DNA from: Apis mellifera
Taxonomy: Eukaryota; Arthropoda; Insecta; Hymenoptera; Apidae
Length of the DNA: 64,000 nucleotides
Direction: 5' to 3'
NCBI RefSeq assembly: GCF_003254395.2
Contig: NC_037650.1
Location: forward strand, 5,580,071-5,644,070
In this document: positions 52,541 to 64,000 of the stretch, piece by piece
Layout of the letters: each line of letters opens with the position of its first letter
How positions within the stretch are numbered: the first letter of the stretch is position 1
The notes under the pieces: generated by a model
What the model was told of the DNA's origin: nothing
The model's database searches: none
The model's input: only the letters and a program-made list of their open reading frames with translations
Made by a program: the position numbers and the translations under genes

Positions 52541-55500
52541 GGAGAGAAAAAAGAAAAATAGGAGAAATATCGTAGAATTTGCGAGTGCGAAACAGCGAAA
52601 TCGAAACGAATTTCGTGGAAATTGAATTTTATTCTAGGCGAATCAACCCGATTGAAAAAAGAAGAAAAAAAAGAATATCTTTGAAGCGAGTTAGTCGAAA
52701 GTTAAGTCGAGGCTAGAACTCATCGAATAAATAAAGGGCACGCTGGTATACTGCAATTGGAGGTTACGTCGGGAGAGGAAGTGGTGCATTAATTTCGAGT
52801 TACCCCTCGAATTTCCTTCAACCCCGTACGTGTGACCACTACAAAACCGGGGACGGGACTTGCGAGTAGCAGTTACCCCGAGGTGTTCGGGACGGCTGGT
52901 AATTTGTAGGTAGATATACGATAGACAATAACACCGGTGAGGGGCGGCAGGGCCGACTAATTTGTTTATCATAACTTTATCTTGATTTATTGCGCGACCA
53001 CGGTGCGCGCCCGTTTCGTAACGCCAATCGCGCACGTTCGTGCGCACCCTTTGACGTACCCTTGCACGTGCACCAATTAAAAGGAGAGAAAGGAATCGAC
53101 GGAAAAATGCTGGAACGATCTCTCGTTCTTTCACAAATTCGATCACCACCATTTAACCAGCCAACGATACAATTTCTTTCATCGAAACGAAAAGAATTGC
53201 AGAAATTTTCGTTTTTTCCTTTTTTCGTTTGCATTTGATCTTTTTTTTCTTTTTCTTTTTATCTCGATCAAGTCGATCCCTAAACTTTTTCTTCAATTCC
53301 TCCCCTACACAATCGTTCCACAAGAGAGAGATTTCCACAAGATAAAGAACGCGATTGACAATTGCACAAATTCCCAAAAATTGATCGTTTCGTCGTGCCG
53401 TAAATTACCATAATGAAGAGAAGAAGAAAGAAGCTAAGCCAACCCGGCCTAATGGTGCCAGCAACGCGAGAAGCAGCGCGACGAGATAAAAAAGCCGCGA
53501 GTCGCGCGGTGTCGGGCAGCGCTCGTATCGAGCAGCTAATTTTTTAAAGAGCACAGCGAAAAGGGGGTGCGAACAGGCGGGGCGAGCCCCCCCTCGGCTC
53601 CCATCCCTTCCTTCCAACCCTCTCTCTATCTTTCTCCGTGTGCGCGGCTCGATCGGTGTGCACGCAACCACCTCTCTGGAAGAGGTTCGTGGCCGGCTCG
53701 TATTTCTCGCCCTCCAACAAGATACCGACCACCTTTAGCTAGCCCCATCCTCGACCTCGTGCCTCGCACACGTACAGAGACACGTACCTCTGTACCTACA
53801 CATACGCATACCCTTGGAGAGGGTAGATAACGTCTTACACCGTAGTACGTACCGTGCCGTACGTACGTACGTGGGCGTAAAAGTGGTTGTGCAAAAGGTG
53901 CAGTGACTAACAGTGTGTGCCTGCCACACTTACGCTTGCGTATCTAGAGAGAAGGCAGATACGGTGTGTTCACGCGCACGGTGTATATACAATAATACGG
54001 AGGAGGAGGAGAAGAGATACGAAGACGCGAAAGTGTGCAATATAACCGACATCCACCCGCGTGCAAACCCTGTAACGCGAGCGAGCTCTGCCTATCTGGC
54101 CAACTATCGCTGATTCTTGGCGCGAGACGGGCCCCACGGGGGAGAGGGGTGAGGGGAAAATAGGCGGAAGGGGTGGCCTCTCCGTGTCGTCGTGGATCGT
54201 TTAAAACGGAACCTGCCACGGGAAGAAGCTTTGGCGCATCCGTGAAATACTTTTTCCGCCTAGAAGGAGATTGGATTAATTTTTCTTTTCCCTTTTTTTC
54301 TTTTCGATGACAAATTTCATCAAATTCGGGCCGATTTTCGAAGAATTTATCTTCAGGAAGTTTTCACGGAAAGGAAAGTGCGATAATGGTGATAATAAAA
54401 ACGATCGAACCCCTTCGTTCGGATAGTTAAAATACTTGGATATATCTGCTCGCGTGTCCTTCTTCTCTATCGAGCTCTTCCATTGCATTTGGAATTTAGA
54501 AGATTTATTTTATATAACGAGCAGTATAGCAAAGAGAATTTTAATGTTCTTTTAAAAGAGTTCGAATTTTCGGAGTTGGAAGGATTCGTTTGTTTTGAGA
54601 TTCGATTCGAGGCGAAGAGATCGCGTATCGATACACGAGGAAAGACGATGTTGGACAAATTCGTAACACGGGGATTGAAAGAAGGGGAAGAAGAAGGTCG
54701 AGAAGTACAAGAGAAGCTAGAGCTTAACGTCCGGTAAGACCCAGGACGTGCAACGGGGCCTCCTCAAATATTAGCGGAGGACCGCGGGGTCCCCTTTGAA
54801 CTCGAATCCCTTAAAAATTTCTATGGCGAATAATCGGAGACAGCTGGCACGATGCGAAATCAAGTAGCGTAATAATGCTTCGGCATCCAGAGCGGGGGAA
54901 AAATAAAACGGAAAAGAAGGAGGAGGAAAATGCATGGGTTCCCTTGGATTCGAGTATCTTCACCCCGTCTTACATCCATCTCCTCTCATTTCAAATATTT
55001 ACGAAGCGAAAATATATCGGCTGTAATTCGTTTCCTCGTTCTCCTCCTTCTCCTCCTCCTCCAATATGAATTTTCATTCTTAAAAAAAACTGGCCAGAAG
55101 GAGAAGGAAGGTTGGAAAAAAAAAAACAAGTCAATTAGAAGAGCGATATCATCCCCGCTATTGATTTACGAGCGATATTTTATAATTCAAATGAAACTCG
55201 TACGATTTCCTCTTTCCAATCTTTCATTGCCCGTTAATTAACGAGCTGATCCTCTGCGGTGTCACGAGAAATTTTCGCCTCGTTTATCTCTGTCAATAAA
55301 ACAACGACGTTTAACGATTAAAAGGGATCGCGGGATCGGCTAATAAAATGATATCTCTGTATTCGGGAGAGATACGTGGCCACATCTCAGCGGTCTGATC
55401 GACAATTAACGGCCGATGTATAGCCACGTATCGGCCATTCGCGAATAAATGACACACACCACGCGAGTGATAGATATGCTAATCGCGCGGCCCGCTGTAA

Positions 55501-55780
55501 AATTTGCTGCGTCAGCTGCGCCGCTGTTACCATCGCCAGCTAAATTTCGCGTGAACGAGACGTGAAAATTCCCTCGCTCCTTTCCGTCAAATTTCACCAT
55601 TGATTCCGTTCGATTGGGAAACGAAGCTCGTAACGAAAAAAAACGCAAAAAATCCCTCCCTCTCTCTCCATCTTTTCGTCCCTTGGCGCGATAAGAAGAA
55701 AAGAAAGAAGAATATTGCCACGCGCGTGAAAAAAGACATCCCTCGGTTGAAAGAAAAGTTAAAGAGAAGAAGGGTGGAGG

Positions 55781-55783
55781 AAG

Positions 55784-55813
<30 letters not shown>
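55781..55813. repeat. (AAG)n trinucleotide repeat
   Basis: Eleven perfect AAG units. They create a spurious poly-Glu frame. Confidence 0.94.
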
Positions 55814-55814
<1 letters not shown>

Positions 55815-56216
55815 GACGGAAGCGGGCCGGTATCGGGCAGTTTATCCCGCGGGAGGAGCTACGATACAATGAATAAAGAACGAAGCAGCTTGGTCGAGTG
55901 AGCCATGTGAACGAGGCCTTATTGGGATATTAATCGTCGTACCAGGCGAACGCCCTGTCCCCGAGTGTTTGCACGAGGTTTGAAGAGGCTGCAACACCAA
56001 AGCTGCCTTGCAGCGAAACCCTCTCCGTAAAACCCCCTCCTTTTTAAGCGCAACGAAACACTACAAGACCCCTTCTCCGAGGCCCCTCCAACGTGTTCCT
56101 CTTTTCGAGCCGTGATACTCGAAAAGCCTAAGTACTACCACGCTCGAATACTGCTCGGATACTTCGGACACACTCGAACCCCGGAGCCACTTAGGTAAAA
56201 GGTTGCGTACACGTTA

Positions 56217-56240
56217 TAGGTAGGTAGGTAGGTAGGTAGG
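56217..56240. repeat. (TAGG)n tetranucleotide repeat
   Basis: Six perfect TAGG units. It differs from the insect telomere unit TTAGG and is read here as an ordinary microsatellite. Confidence 0.92.
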
Positions 56241-58374
56241 TGGGTAATGTAAGTTGGTAGGCTTGATAGGCGCGTTGCACGAATGCTTCGAAATAATGGG
56301 CCGTCGATCGGCACCGCTTGTTTAGAAAACATAAACCGGGCGAGCTAATTGTTCGCTAATTTCCAGTGCCACTTGTACGGCCGCTCGCCGATTAATGCGT
56401 CACGATATATCGCGAATAGGGTGTGTTTTCTTTCTTATAGGAGAGTCGTTGGCCGGCCCCGTTTTCCAAACGGATATTTACATATGTCGTTTTCTTCTCT
56501 ACCGCCGTGTAATTGTGTTACATGTTGCGCATACGCGTGGAAAACGGAAATAAAACCGTTCGAGAAAACGGCCTTTGATCTTCGACCGCGCTCCGACGCT
56601 TATTTCCTCGAACGGGAATCGTTCGAACGGAAACGACGCGTTAAAGTGGATTTTCGTCCATTTTTCGAATACCTCGATTGCTTTTCATTCGCTCTGGATG
56701 CATTTATTCGAGAGGGTATTATATCGTTGCACGGTCGTTTTAACCAATTTTTCTCTCTTTCTTTTTTTTGGGTAATCCGTTGCGATAGATTTCGAACGTG
56801 ACGTTTCCAAGAGAACAATATTTTCCGCAATGGTTATCGTATTTGCTCGAGAACAAACGCTCGAAACGCGTTTAATCCAATGTATTTATCAAACAGGATG
56901 GAAGAGATCTTCGAGATCGAGTTTCATCCAATTACGAAATCTGGCTAATTGCGCCGAGTCATTCGATTCGTCCCCCATTTTATCATTAATCTCGTATTCG
57001 TCGCTCAGACACCGAAAAAACCGAATGCGCTTCTCCTAATTCTCCCAAAGATGACGATGAAGGATACTCGTTTGAAGAAATTTTGGGAAGATAAAAGAAT
57101 AAATGGTGTACTTACGGTATACGTGAAAATTGAGCGGCGGCTCCGTGATCCGAACACCGCGATCCGCTCCTCCTGTTAATCCTGAACACTTTCACCAAGC
57201 TCCGGACTCCAAAAAACGCAGAGTTCAAACTTCGTGGCGAAGCTGCGGCATCAATCTCGATTCTACTTGATCTTGCAGTTCGTTGGTCTAACGCGGCATT
57301 CCAGGAACAATTTCATTTGGGTCACCAATTCAAAGAGGCATGGATGCTCACGATGATACGCGACGGCCATCGACAAGTCGGTATCTACCAGCAGAAAGTC
57401 TCTCAGATTGGTAGTCGACATTATTCGAGAGTCGCACGAGAATCGATCGATCCTTTCTCGTTTCTATTCTCGATCGCGTTCCATCGTCGAAGAGGACGAT
57501 TCTCATTGACTTCTCAACGAATTGATACTACTTTCCGTTCCCCCGTTGGATTCATCGCGTCGACTTGGAACGTCCAATTTCTCCAAAAAGAATTATACTC
57601 TCACGAGAATAAGCGATTTAAATTCCAGAGGATAAATGACAAGTTTTCTTCAATTCTTTTTCATTTCGATCGATTTCGAGATTCTCAAGTTTCTCAAAGT
57701 GATCAAATCCCCGAAACGTCGGCCATCTCGGTTCATATCTCGGTCGAATCTATTCGATTCCCAAACATTCGCTCTCCCTCGAAGTCAACCACTGTCTTCT
57801 ACGCGCATCTTGGCGAAGCTTGCAGTTTCCCGACGAAACGACACTGTCAATGATCGACGGCACGGATTACAAAGGCTCGCGATGCGTTCGGCGACCGGAC
57901 GTCGGCCTCACCATCCGTCCGTATAATCTCATAGCGGCGAATAATCACACGAGACGAGAAATCACACGAGGCGAGGCTTGTCCCTGGAGAAAAATTTTGT
58001 CTCGCGAAATGAAACGTTGATCGGGGTGATCCCTGGCGGATGATCGACGGAGATCGCGAACGATCCGTTGGCCGTTGGAGCCGCCGAGTTTGCCGCTGCT
58101 GACGTGTGTGCGGTGGCTGCTGGCGAAACCCAACCAAGGTTTCAGCTGCAGACGGAAGGGTGAAGGGAGGTCACGGAGTTGAAGGTAACAGCAACCACCA
58201 ATGGGGCGGTGCCGGGGGCGGAGCAAAGAGCAACCTAAAAACACGCCCATCTCGTTGCACGATCGTAGGCTGCAACACCCCAAGGAATGCTCCATCCCTG
58301 TCACGCTCTGTCCCCCAGCTATCGTTCGTCTTTTCCTCTCCGGCTACCTTTTTCTCTCCCCTCCCCTCTCCCAG

Positions 58375-58466
58375 TCTTTCCTTTCTTTTTCCTTCTCTCT
58401 CTTTTCCTCCCTTTTTTTCTTCCTCTTCTCTTTCCTCCTCCTCTTCTTCTCTTTCTTCTTCTTCTT
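58375..58466 (+). repeat. 92-nt uninterrupted pyrimidine tract
   Basis: Every base is C or T, ending in a TTC repeat. It is the longest pure pyrimidine run I found in the window. Spurious Ser/Phe/Leu/Pro frames cross it. Confidence 0.93.
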
Positions 58467-59124
58467 GTTCTTCTTCTCATTCGATTGGGACGGAGCGCGA
58501 CACGAAGCGCGACGACGTTAAAAGTGCAGGCGGAACGATCACGAAGCCGTTCTTCGTGCCTCCACGTTCGACACTCTCTTCATCGATCCCTCTCTCTCCC
58601 TCCTTCTCTCTCTCTCTGTTGGTCAAACCTTGCCAGGGGATCACGATCCATCGTTTCGGAGGGACGAGGACGAGAGGAATCACGGTCGTGGAGCGGGCAA
58701 GTGTTAATGGCTCGATTGCGCGTCTATGATCTCGCCTCGTCTACGATAAGGGATGACGATCGGGAGAAGGGAGTGGACGAGCTTTTTGCAATTTTATTTC
58801 GCTCTTGTTCGCCTTTCGAATCGTTCGAATTTCGAGGAGTGTCGATCGAATGAAATTTTTGAATTTTTTTCCGCGTCCGAGGGAAGGCGTCGAGGAGGAA
58901 ACCACCCCTCCCCTCCAAGTACATCGGGACTTGCGTTAACTGTATTCGGGCGAATGGTAGGCGTGCTTATTAAAAAAATATTTGCTTAGAAATATCCGGG
59001 GAAAGGTGAAAGCTGGCGGTGAAATGCATTGAAAAGATTCCTGTGACGGTGTACGGAAGGGTGAGTTGCATCGAGTCTCCACGCCGACGAGGTTCGAAAG
59101 AGAAAGGAGGAGATAGAGAACGGA

Positions 59125-59128
<4 letters not shown>

Positions 59129-59175
<47 letters not shown>
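59129..59175. repeat. (GA)n microsatellite
   Basis: Uninterrupted GA run of about 47 bp. It yields alternating Arg/Glu frames on one strand and Ser/Leu on the other. Confidence 0.96.
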
Positions 59176-59177
<2 letters not shown>

Positions 59178-59621
59178 CTTGGATCGAGGGGTCGACGAAT
59201 GAGCCGGCGAATGAATACCGAGTATGGATTCGTGAGGAGCCAATAGGGGTGCGCGATGTCCTCCCTCGTTCGAGGGAAGCCACGCCAATCGTGGGCGTCC
59301 GTCACCCTCCGGGCTTTTCCAGCGAGGGGTGGCGATGGTAGAGACGCACAGCTCGCTTCGAGGGCTTTACCTGGGCCGGCTGATAAAGACAGACAAACCT
59401 CTGTCTTCTGTGGCGGATCATGCCAGCTTTGCCAGGCAGACGACCTCGTAGCAACCACACCTCCACCTTTGCATCCACTTTCATTCACTTACAACCACTT
59501 TCTACTGACGCCAATGCTCCGACGCCTTTTCTTAGATTACGCGCCTGTTTCCTACCCTCTCTTCCACATCCACCGTGATTAACGGATTATGAAACTCGCC
59601 GCTGGAATAGGGAGGAGGGTG

Positions 59622-59656
<35 letters not shown>

Positions 59657-62493
59657 GGACGGCAAAAATGGAAAAGTATTTTCCTCGCATATTTTTCCAG
59701 GCAATGTTTTTTTCTTTTCTTTCCTCTTCTTTTTTCTTTTTTTTTTTTTTGCGCATTTTATTTTTTTTTTTTTTTTTGCTACGCATTAAATACGCGGATT
59801 TTAAACGCGGTGGTGATGGAATAAAGGGAGGAATTTAATTAATTGGTTAATTAGATGGTGGATTGAGTCCTGGTATCCTAAGAAATGACGTTAAACATCA
59901 AGGAGGAAGGAGGAGGGAAAGTATTAACTCCCTTCTCGAGGGGATCTCGTCATCGTCACAGGGGAGGGCACGCGTGATTTATTCACGAATCCTTAAATCG
60001 AACGAGATTTTATATTATAGGATCGAGGCTGAATATACGCGCGACGGATATACGCGGTATAAAAGCTTAATTCATTGTTTGGTTGGCGGACGACGAGTTT
60101 GGCGGTGGCACACGTGGCGTGTCATGCGACGACGAAGCCGTGCACGAGCCGAATGCAGTGCATCCAGTGTCATACGCAACCACTCGAAAAAAACAAAGGA
60201 AAATTTATATTCCCGCGATATCGACGCCGATGGTAGTTTTCCATTCTCGTCGAGAGATCGCGGAGAGACGATACTACCACCCTCGTGTACTGCACACGCG
60301 TGTAATACACAGCAATTGGATATTATTCGCGAAAGGAAGTGAAATGAAAATTTTCCTTTCAGTGATCGATCCTTCCTTCGATCGATCGCGATCAATTTCC
60401 ATCTGCTCGCCCGCTTATCTACTCGAACACACTTTTATTGTTTGCCCCGTTCAGGTGCAGGTTTCCGCGTATATATTTGCGTCACGGTCGAGCGAAGCGG
60501 GAACGAAGGAGTAGTCGGCGAGTAATCTCGTTTCCGCACGGTCCACGAAGTTGAAACCCGGCTCGATTGGCGGCTACCCGCGTCCAGACCCGTGTCCACC
60601 GTTTCGTTTCCTTCCCTCCCGCCCCTCCCTTTCCAGGGGATCGTCCGCGGCAAACTTCGAGCGGGGGAGGGAAAGGGAGAGAGAGAGAGAGAGAGTCTCT
60701 TCCCCTCGGACAATATATCAGTTTACAATGATAAAAAGCAAACACGGGAAATAACGCGAGGAATTACTGAACCAAACAATATGTCCCTCGTCTCTGGAGA
60801 GACGGAGTATATTTCGACCGAGTAGCTCGGCAGCATCCGACGGAGGGTGTGCCAACACATTTTCCTTACAATGCGCCACGATCTCGTTTTATTTCATGGC
60901 GGGGCGATATAGCCGTGGGGACTATACAGGAGATGGATCCACGGATTCATTATCGCCCCGTCGTGGAAAGGGGTTGAGAAGTCCGGTCAATCCTGCGTCG
61001 CTCTTCGTTCCTTTTTCTTTGGGGAAAAAAAGAAACGAATGAAACAAATTCTTCCCGATTCGATACGATCCATAATCGAATGTTCGATTTTCGTGTGAAT
61101 CTTGCTTCTCGATAGAAAAAAGAAAGCGTGAGACGAGAGGGACACAGAGGGACACAGAGGATGACTAAAAATTGGTATTCTCTTGCTCCCGGGTGCCTCT
61201 TGGTGGGTAGTGCTCGTGCAAGCAGCGACTAGTGAGGTAAACTCGAGTATTCGGGGGGAGGGAAAGGGAGGACTGCTTGGGGAGGAGGGATACGGAGGGT
61301 TGAGGAACGAGGAGTGGTCGTCGGCAGGAGTATGGGTGTAAGGAACGGAGGGATAGCAGTGAACCGGGCTGCGTTGCCTACGGGGGTTGAAGGAGGGATG
61401 GTTTTTCCTCAGTCTGAGCATTCCGTAGACGATACGCTCCGTGTATAACGCTCGCCTCGCCTCGTCTTGCTTCGCGTACGACTTGCGAAGCTCTCCCCGC
61501 TCGCTCTCTTTCGCTCCGATTCAAGAACCGCCCTCTCCCTCCCCTCCTCTCCCGTTCTTTTCTTTCTCCTTCCGCCTTCTTTCTCCTCGCCTCTTCGTCT
61601 ATCCGCCGGTGGATTCGCGTATAGACGCGGGCCACCGGCAAGAAGTAGACAATTCACAATTAGCAAACACAAACAGAAGTACGAGTGGCTTCAAGTTGGT
61701 TGGGACGCGGTGGCAACGGGCTTAGCCGGAAGCAAATGGTGGGGTAGGGACTTCTGGGATGCGAAGCGACTAGCTTGGCAGTCCCTGAGCGTCAGCCTCC
61801 GCTCCGGAATACTCTTCTCGACTCCCGGCCCAACAGAGACCGGCGAAGGCGCATGTATGTTCTGGAGATAACGGGTGTTGTCCTCCTACGCGTATGTTTC
61901 GATTGCTCGAATCCCGCGAAACGGAATCTTGTTTCCAATCACGCGTTTCGGATCCCACGTGTAAATAAGACGCGTGCAAATAAAAATTTCGCCCCCCTTT
62001 CGTGTTCTCCTCCTCTAGGAAATTGTACGCGTTCTTATCGATTCCTCGACTCTAATTCTTTTTTTTTATCTCCATAAATGATCGATCGATCACGCGTTTA
62101 AGAAAGATCCGGTGGGTGCATAAGGTTCGGATTCGTTGGACGACTCGACACGATTCTCGTAAAAATTCTGTTAAAAATTGATTCGGTGAAGTGTCAACCT
62201 ACGCTCTAATCCTTCCTCTTTTCCTTACGACGTATCTCGACGATATCCTCCGAACGATCAATCGTAGGATTTTCTCTGGCCCCGTCTGGTCTGGGACACC
62301 CGGTATATACGCGCATCGGGCTCTCACCGTTGCGTTGGAACACTTGAAGCCCCAACCAGTTACGGCAACAATAGGCTTTGTCTTCGCGCCGTCGGCGCTC
62401 GCAAATTGGTAGAAATCTTGATTAAAGGTGCAATTCCGCTGCTGCCTACGGACAAATATGAATTGCACCCCCAATGCTCCCACTCCTCCCTCG

Positions 62494-62513
62494 CCTCCTC
62501 CTCCTCCTCCTCC
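62494..62513. repeat. (CCT)n trinucleotide repeat
   Basis: About seven CCT units in a longer C/T-rich stretch. Confidence 0.88.
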
Positions 62514-63417
62514 TTCCCTCCTCCGTCCGCTCCTTTTTTTTACCGTTCCGACAAATGAAAATGGAAAAAACGTGTTGTGCGATATCTGCACGCTTCTTGT
62601 AGAGCGACAAGTCTGCGGCTTTCCAAGGATCAAGATGATGGACCTATCCTTCCTTTCAGAAATCAGACACCGTCCCTCCACCCTCGTTAAAGATATCGTC
62701 GATACACGGTTAGAGAGGGAATGTCGATCGTGTGCTCTCTCCCTCTTTCTCTTTCTCTCTATCTCTGTCTCTATCGTCCCCTTCCCTCCGCTTCCTTGTT
62801 ACCTCGTTTCGCTCGTATTAAGAAAGATGTATTTCATCGGGCCAATGATGTATTTATCCGGCGATGCATCCGCCGGTGATTCGATTTCGTTCATAGTTCG
62901 AGGAGATAATCCGATTGCGAGATTACACGGCGAGATTCGGATCGATAGAGCATGATCCCGGCAATGGGAAAGGGAGAAACAGCAAGACACGTATAGAAAT
63001 GGAATAATAACGCGTTGTATATGACAGATGCGACACCGACCACTTGCGATAATCCGCCTTGGATTTATCCTTTTCGAGAAAATCCCGAAAATAGATTGTT
63101 ATATATATATATGTATATATATGTATGCGCGTTATCCGAAATTGCTCATTAACATTTTGATTTATGCTATTTTTATCCATTTTACGATCGATTAATAATT
63201 TTGTGAAATTTTCTTTTCTTTCGTTACACGACACACCACCCTTTTTATTTCTGCTATGAAAAATTTGAAAATCGAGAAATCTTGATATTATCCGATTGGA
63301 ATCTCTTGCACACGCATCGATAGTCCCTGAAGGCTTGGACGCGTTCATGCTCATCCTATGCAGAACACACATCACAAAACTGAGTCAATTTACATAACGA
63401 TAATTGAAACGTACATG

Positions 63418-63463
63418 AAAGCCCGTTCCCAAGTCATGGCAATACCATCAGCAAACGGGCTTT
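63418..63463. other. Hairpin with 10-bp outer stem and 4-bp inner stem
   Basis: AAAGCCCGTT (63418-63427) pairs perfectly with AACGGGCTTT (63454-63463). Inside it, ATGG (63436-63439) can pair with CCAT (63445-63448) around a 5-nt loop. It is shorter than a typical microRNA precursor and its flanks do not clearly extend the stem. Confidence 0.45.
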
Positions 63464-64000
63464 GAATTTCGAAAAGCGTATCGATATTCTCTGCAATCAT
63501 GTATCGATCGAAAATAGAGGGACTTACGAAACAAATTTGCCTGAAAAAATTGCACGAAACGTTATTTAATTTTACGCGCGTATATCGCAGATATAGCAGG
63601 ATATTCTGGAAATTTCTATAGAATAAAAATTTTGTAAAATTTGGAAAATGGATGAGCAGTGTGTTACAGAATAATTTTAGTTTCGTTAAAAAGTAACGTT
63701 AAATATATATATTTATATCCAGTTATAATTATGTAATGTAAATACTTTTTACGATATCTTTATAAAAGTATAAAGATATTTATTTATATATATATATATA
63801 TAAGAAATATGTAATGTGACATCGTGTATAAAAAAAAAAATTTATATTTAAATGTTTAATTAAGATTTTTAATCAAGAGGTTAAGGAAAAAAAATATATT
63901 AAAGTTAATAAGATATCGAATCAATCTATTAAGAGGGTTAGAAAGAATAGGCAATAGAAGCAAATAAGTGGGAGAAGGATAGAGATAGAATAAAAATTGT

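Larger units (their letters stand above)
48001..64000. other. Non-coding region upstream of erm, distal part
   Basis: No coding gene is supported. The region contains AT-rich interrupted repeats at 48593-48668, a (TTCC)n run at 49161, a (TA)n run at 50863-50909, an (AAAG)n run at 52508, an AAG repeat at 55781, a TAGG repeat at 56217, a 92-nt pyrimidine tract at 58375-58466 and a (GA)n run at 59129-59175. Between these lie lower-repeat islands (50105-50345, 50950-51190, 55240-55600) that resemble candidate regulatory DNA. The final 500 bp turn strongly AT-rich. Confidence 0.5.

Noticed and set aside
56217..56240. Possible interstitial telomere repeat
   Set aside because: The unit is TAGG, not the insect telomere unit TTAGG, so it is treated as a simple microsatellite.
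57317..57853. 178-codon plus-strand open frame
   Set aside because: Arg/Ser/Phe-rich with no recognisable domain. Other frames nearby are equally open because TCGA-rich sequence lacks stop codons.
58106..58853. Two long overlapping plus-strand frames (207 and 188 codons)
   Set aside because: Both owe their length to the 92-nt pyrimidine tract and read as Ser/Phe/Leu runs. No domain is visible.
61467..61871. 134-codon plus-strand frame with a Trp-rich C-terminal part
   Set aside because: The N-terminal half is pyrimidine-tract translation. The C-terminal part has no family match that I recognise and no splice context.

Overview
The window looks like nuclear DNA from an insect, most likely a bee or related hymenopteran. 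The two genes I can support are both animal genes with insect-style architecture: short introns, phase-0 splice junctions and consensus splice sites. The rest is CpG-rich non-coding DNA crowded with (TA)n, (GA/TC)n and triplet microsatellites and long polypurine or polypyrimidine tracts. I see no bacterial operon, rRNA, tRNA, CRISPR array or intact transposon. The hymenopteran assignment is inference from composition and protein appearance, not from a database match.

Layout: (1) 1-10180 is non-coding and repeat-rich. (2) 10316-11730, minus strand, is a two-exon gene for a six-transmembrane cytochrome b561 domain protein of the CYB561D1/D2 type, with signs of a further 5'UTR intron. (3) 11744-37123 is about 25 kb with no supportable coding gene. 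(4) 37124-38323, minus strand, is the coding region of the Fez-family zinc-finger transcription factor earmuff (erm/Fezf). It has an Eh1 repressor motif and six C2H2 fingers, all in one exon behind a strong splice acceptor. (5) 38340-64000 is about 25 kb of non-coding sequence upstream of erm.

The two genes are on the same strand but have no evident functional connection. One is a membrane redox enzyme; the other is a neural-progenitor and brain-patterning repressor. Fez genes are developmental regulators with complex expression, so the large gene-poor flanks may hold erm enhancers. I list several stretches with clustered transcription-factor-like motifs as candidates, all at low confidence. 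Most long open frames here come from low-complexity sequence and were discarded. I did not find a convincing undescribed biological system.
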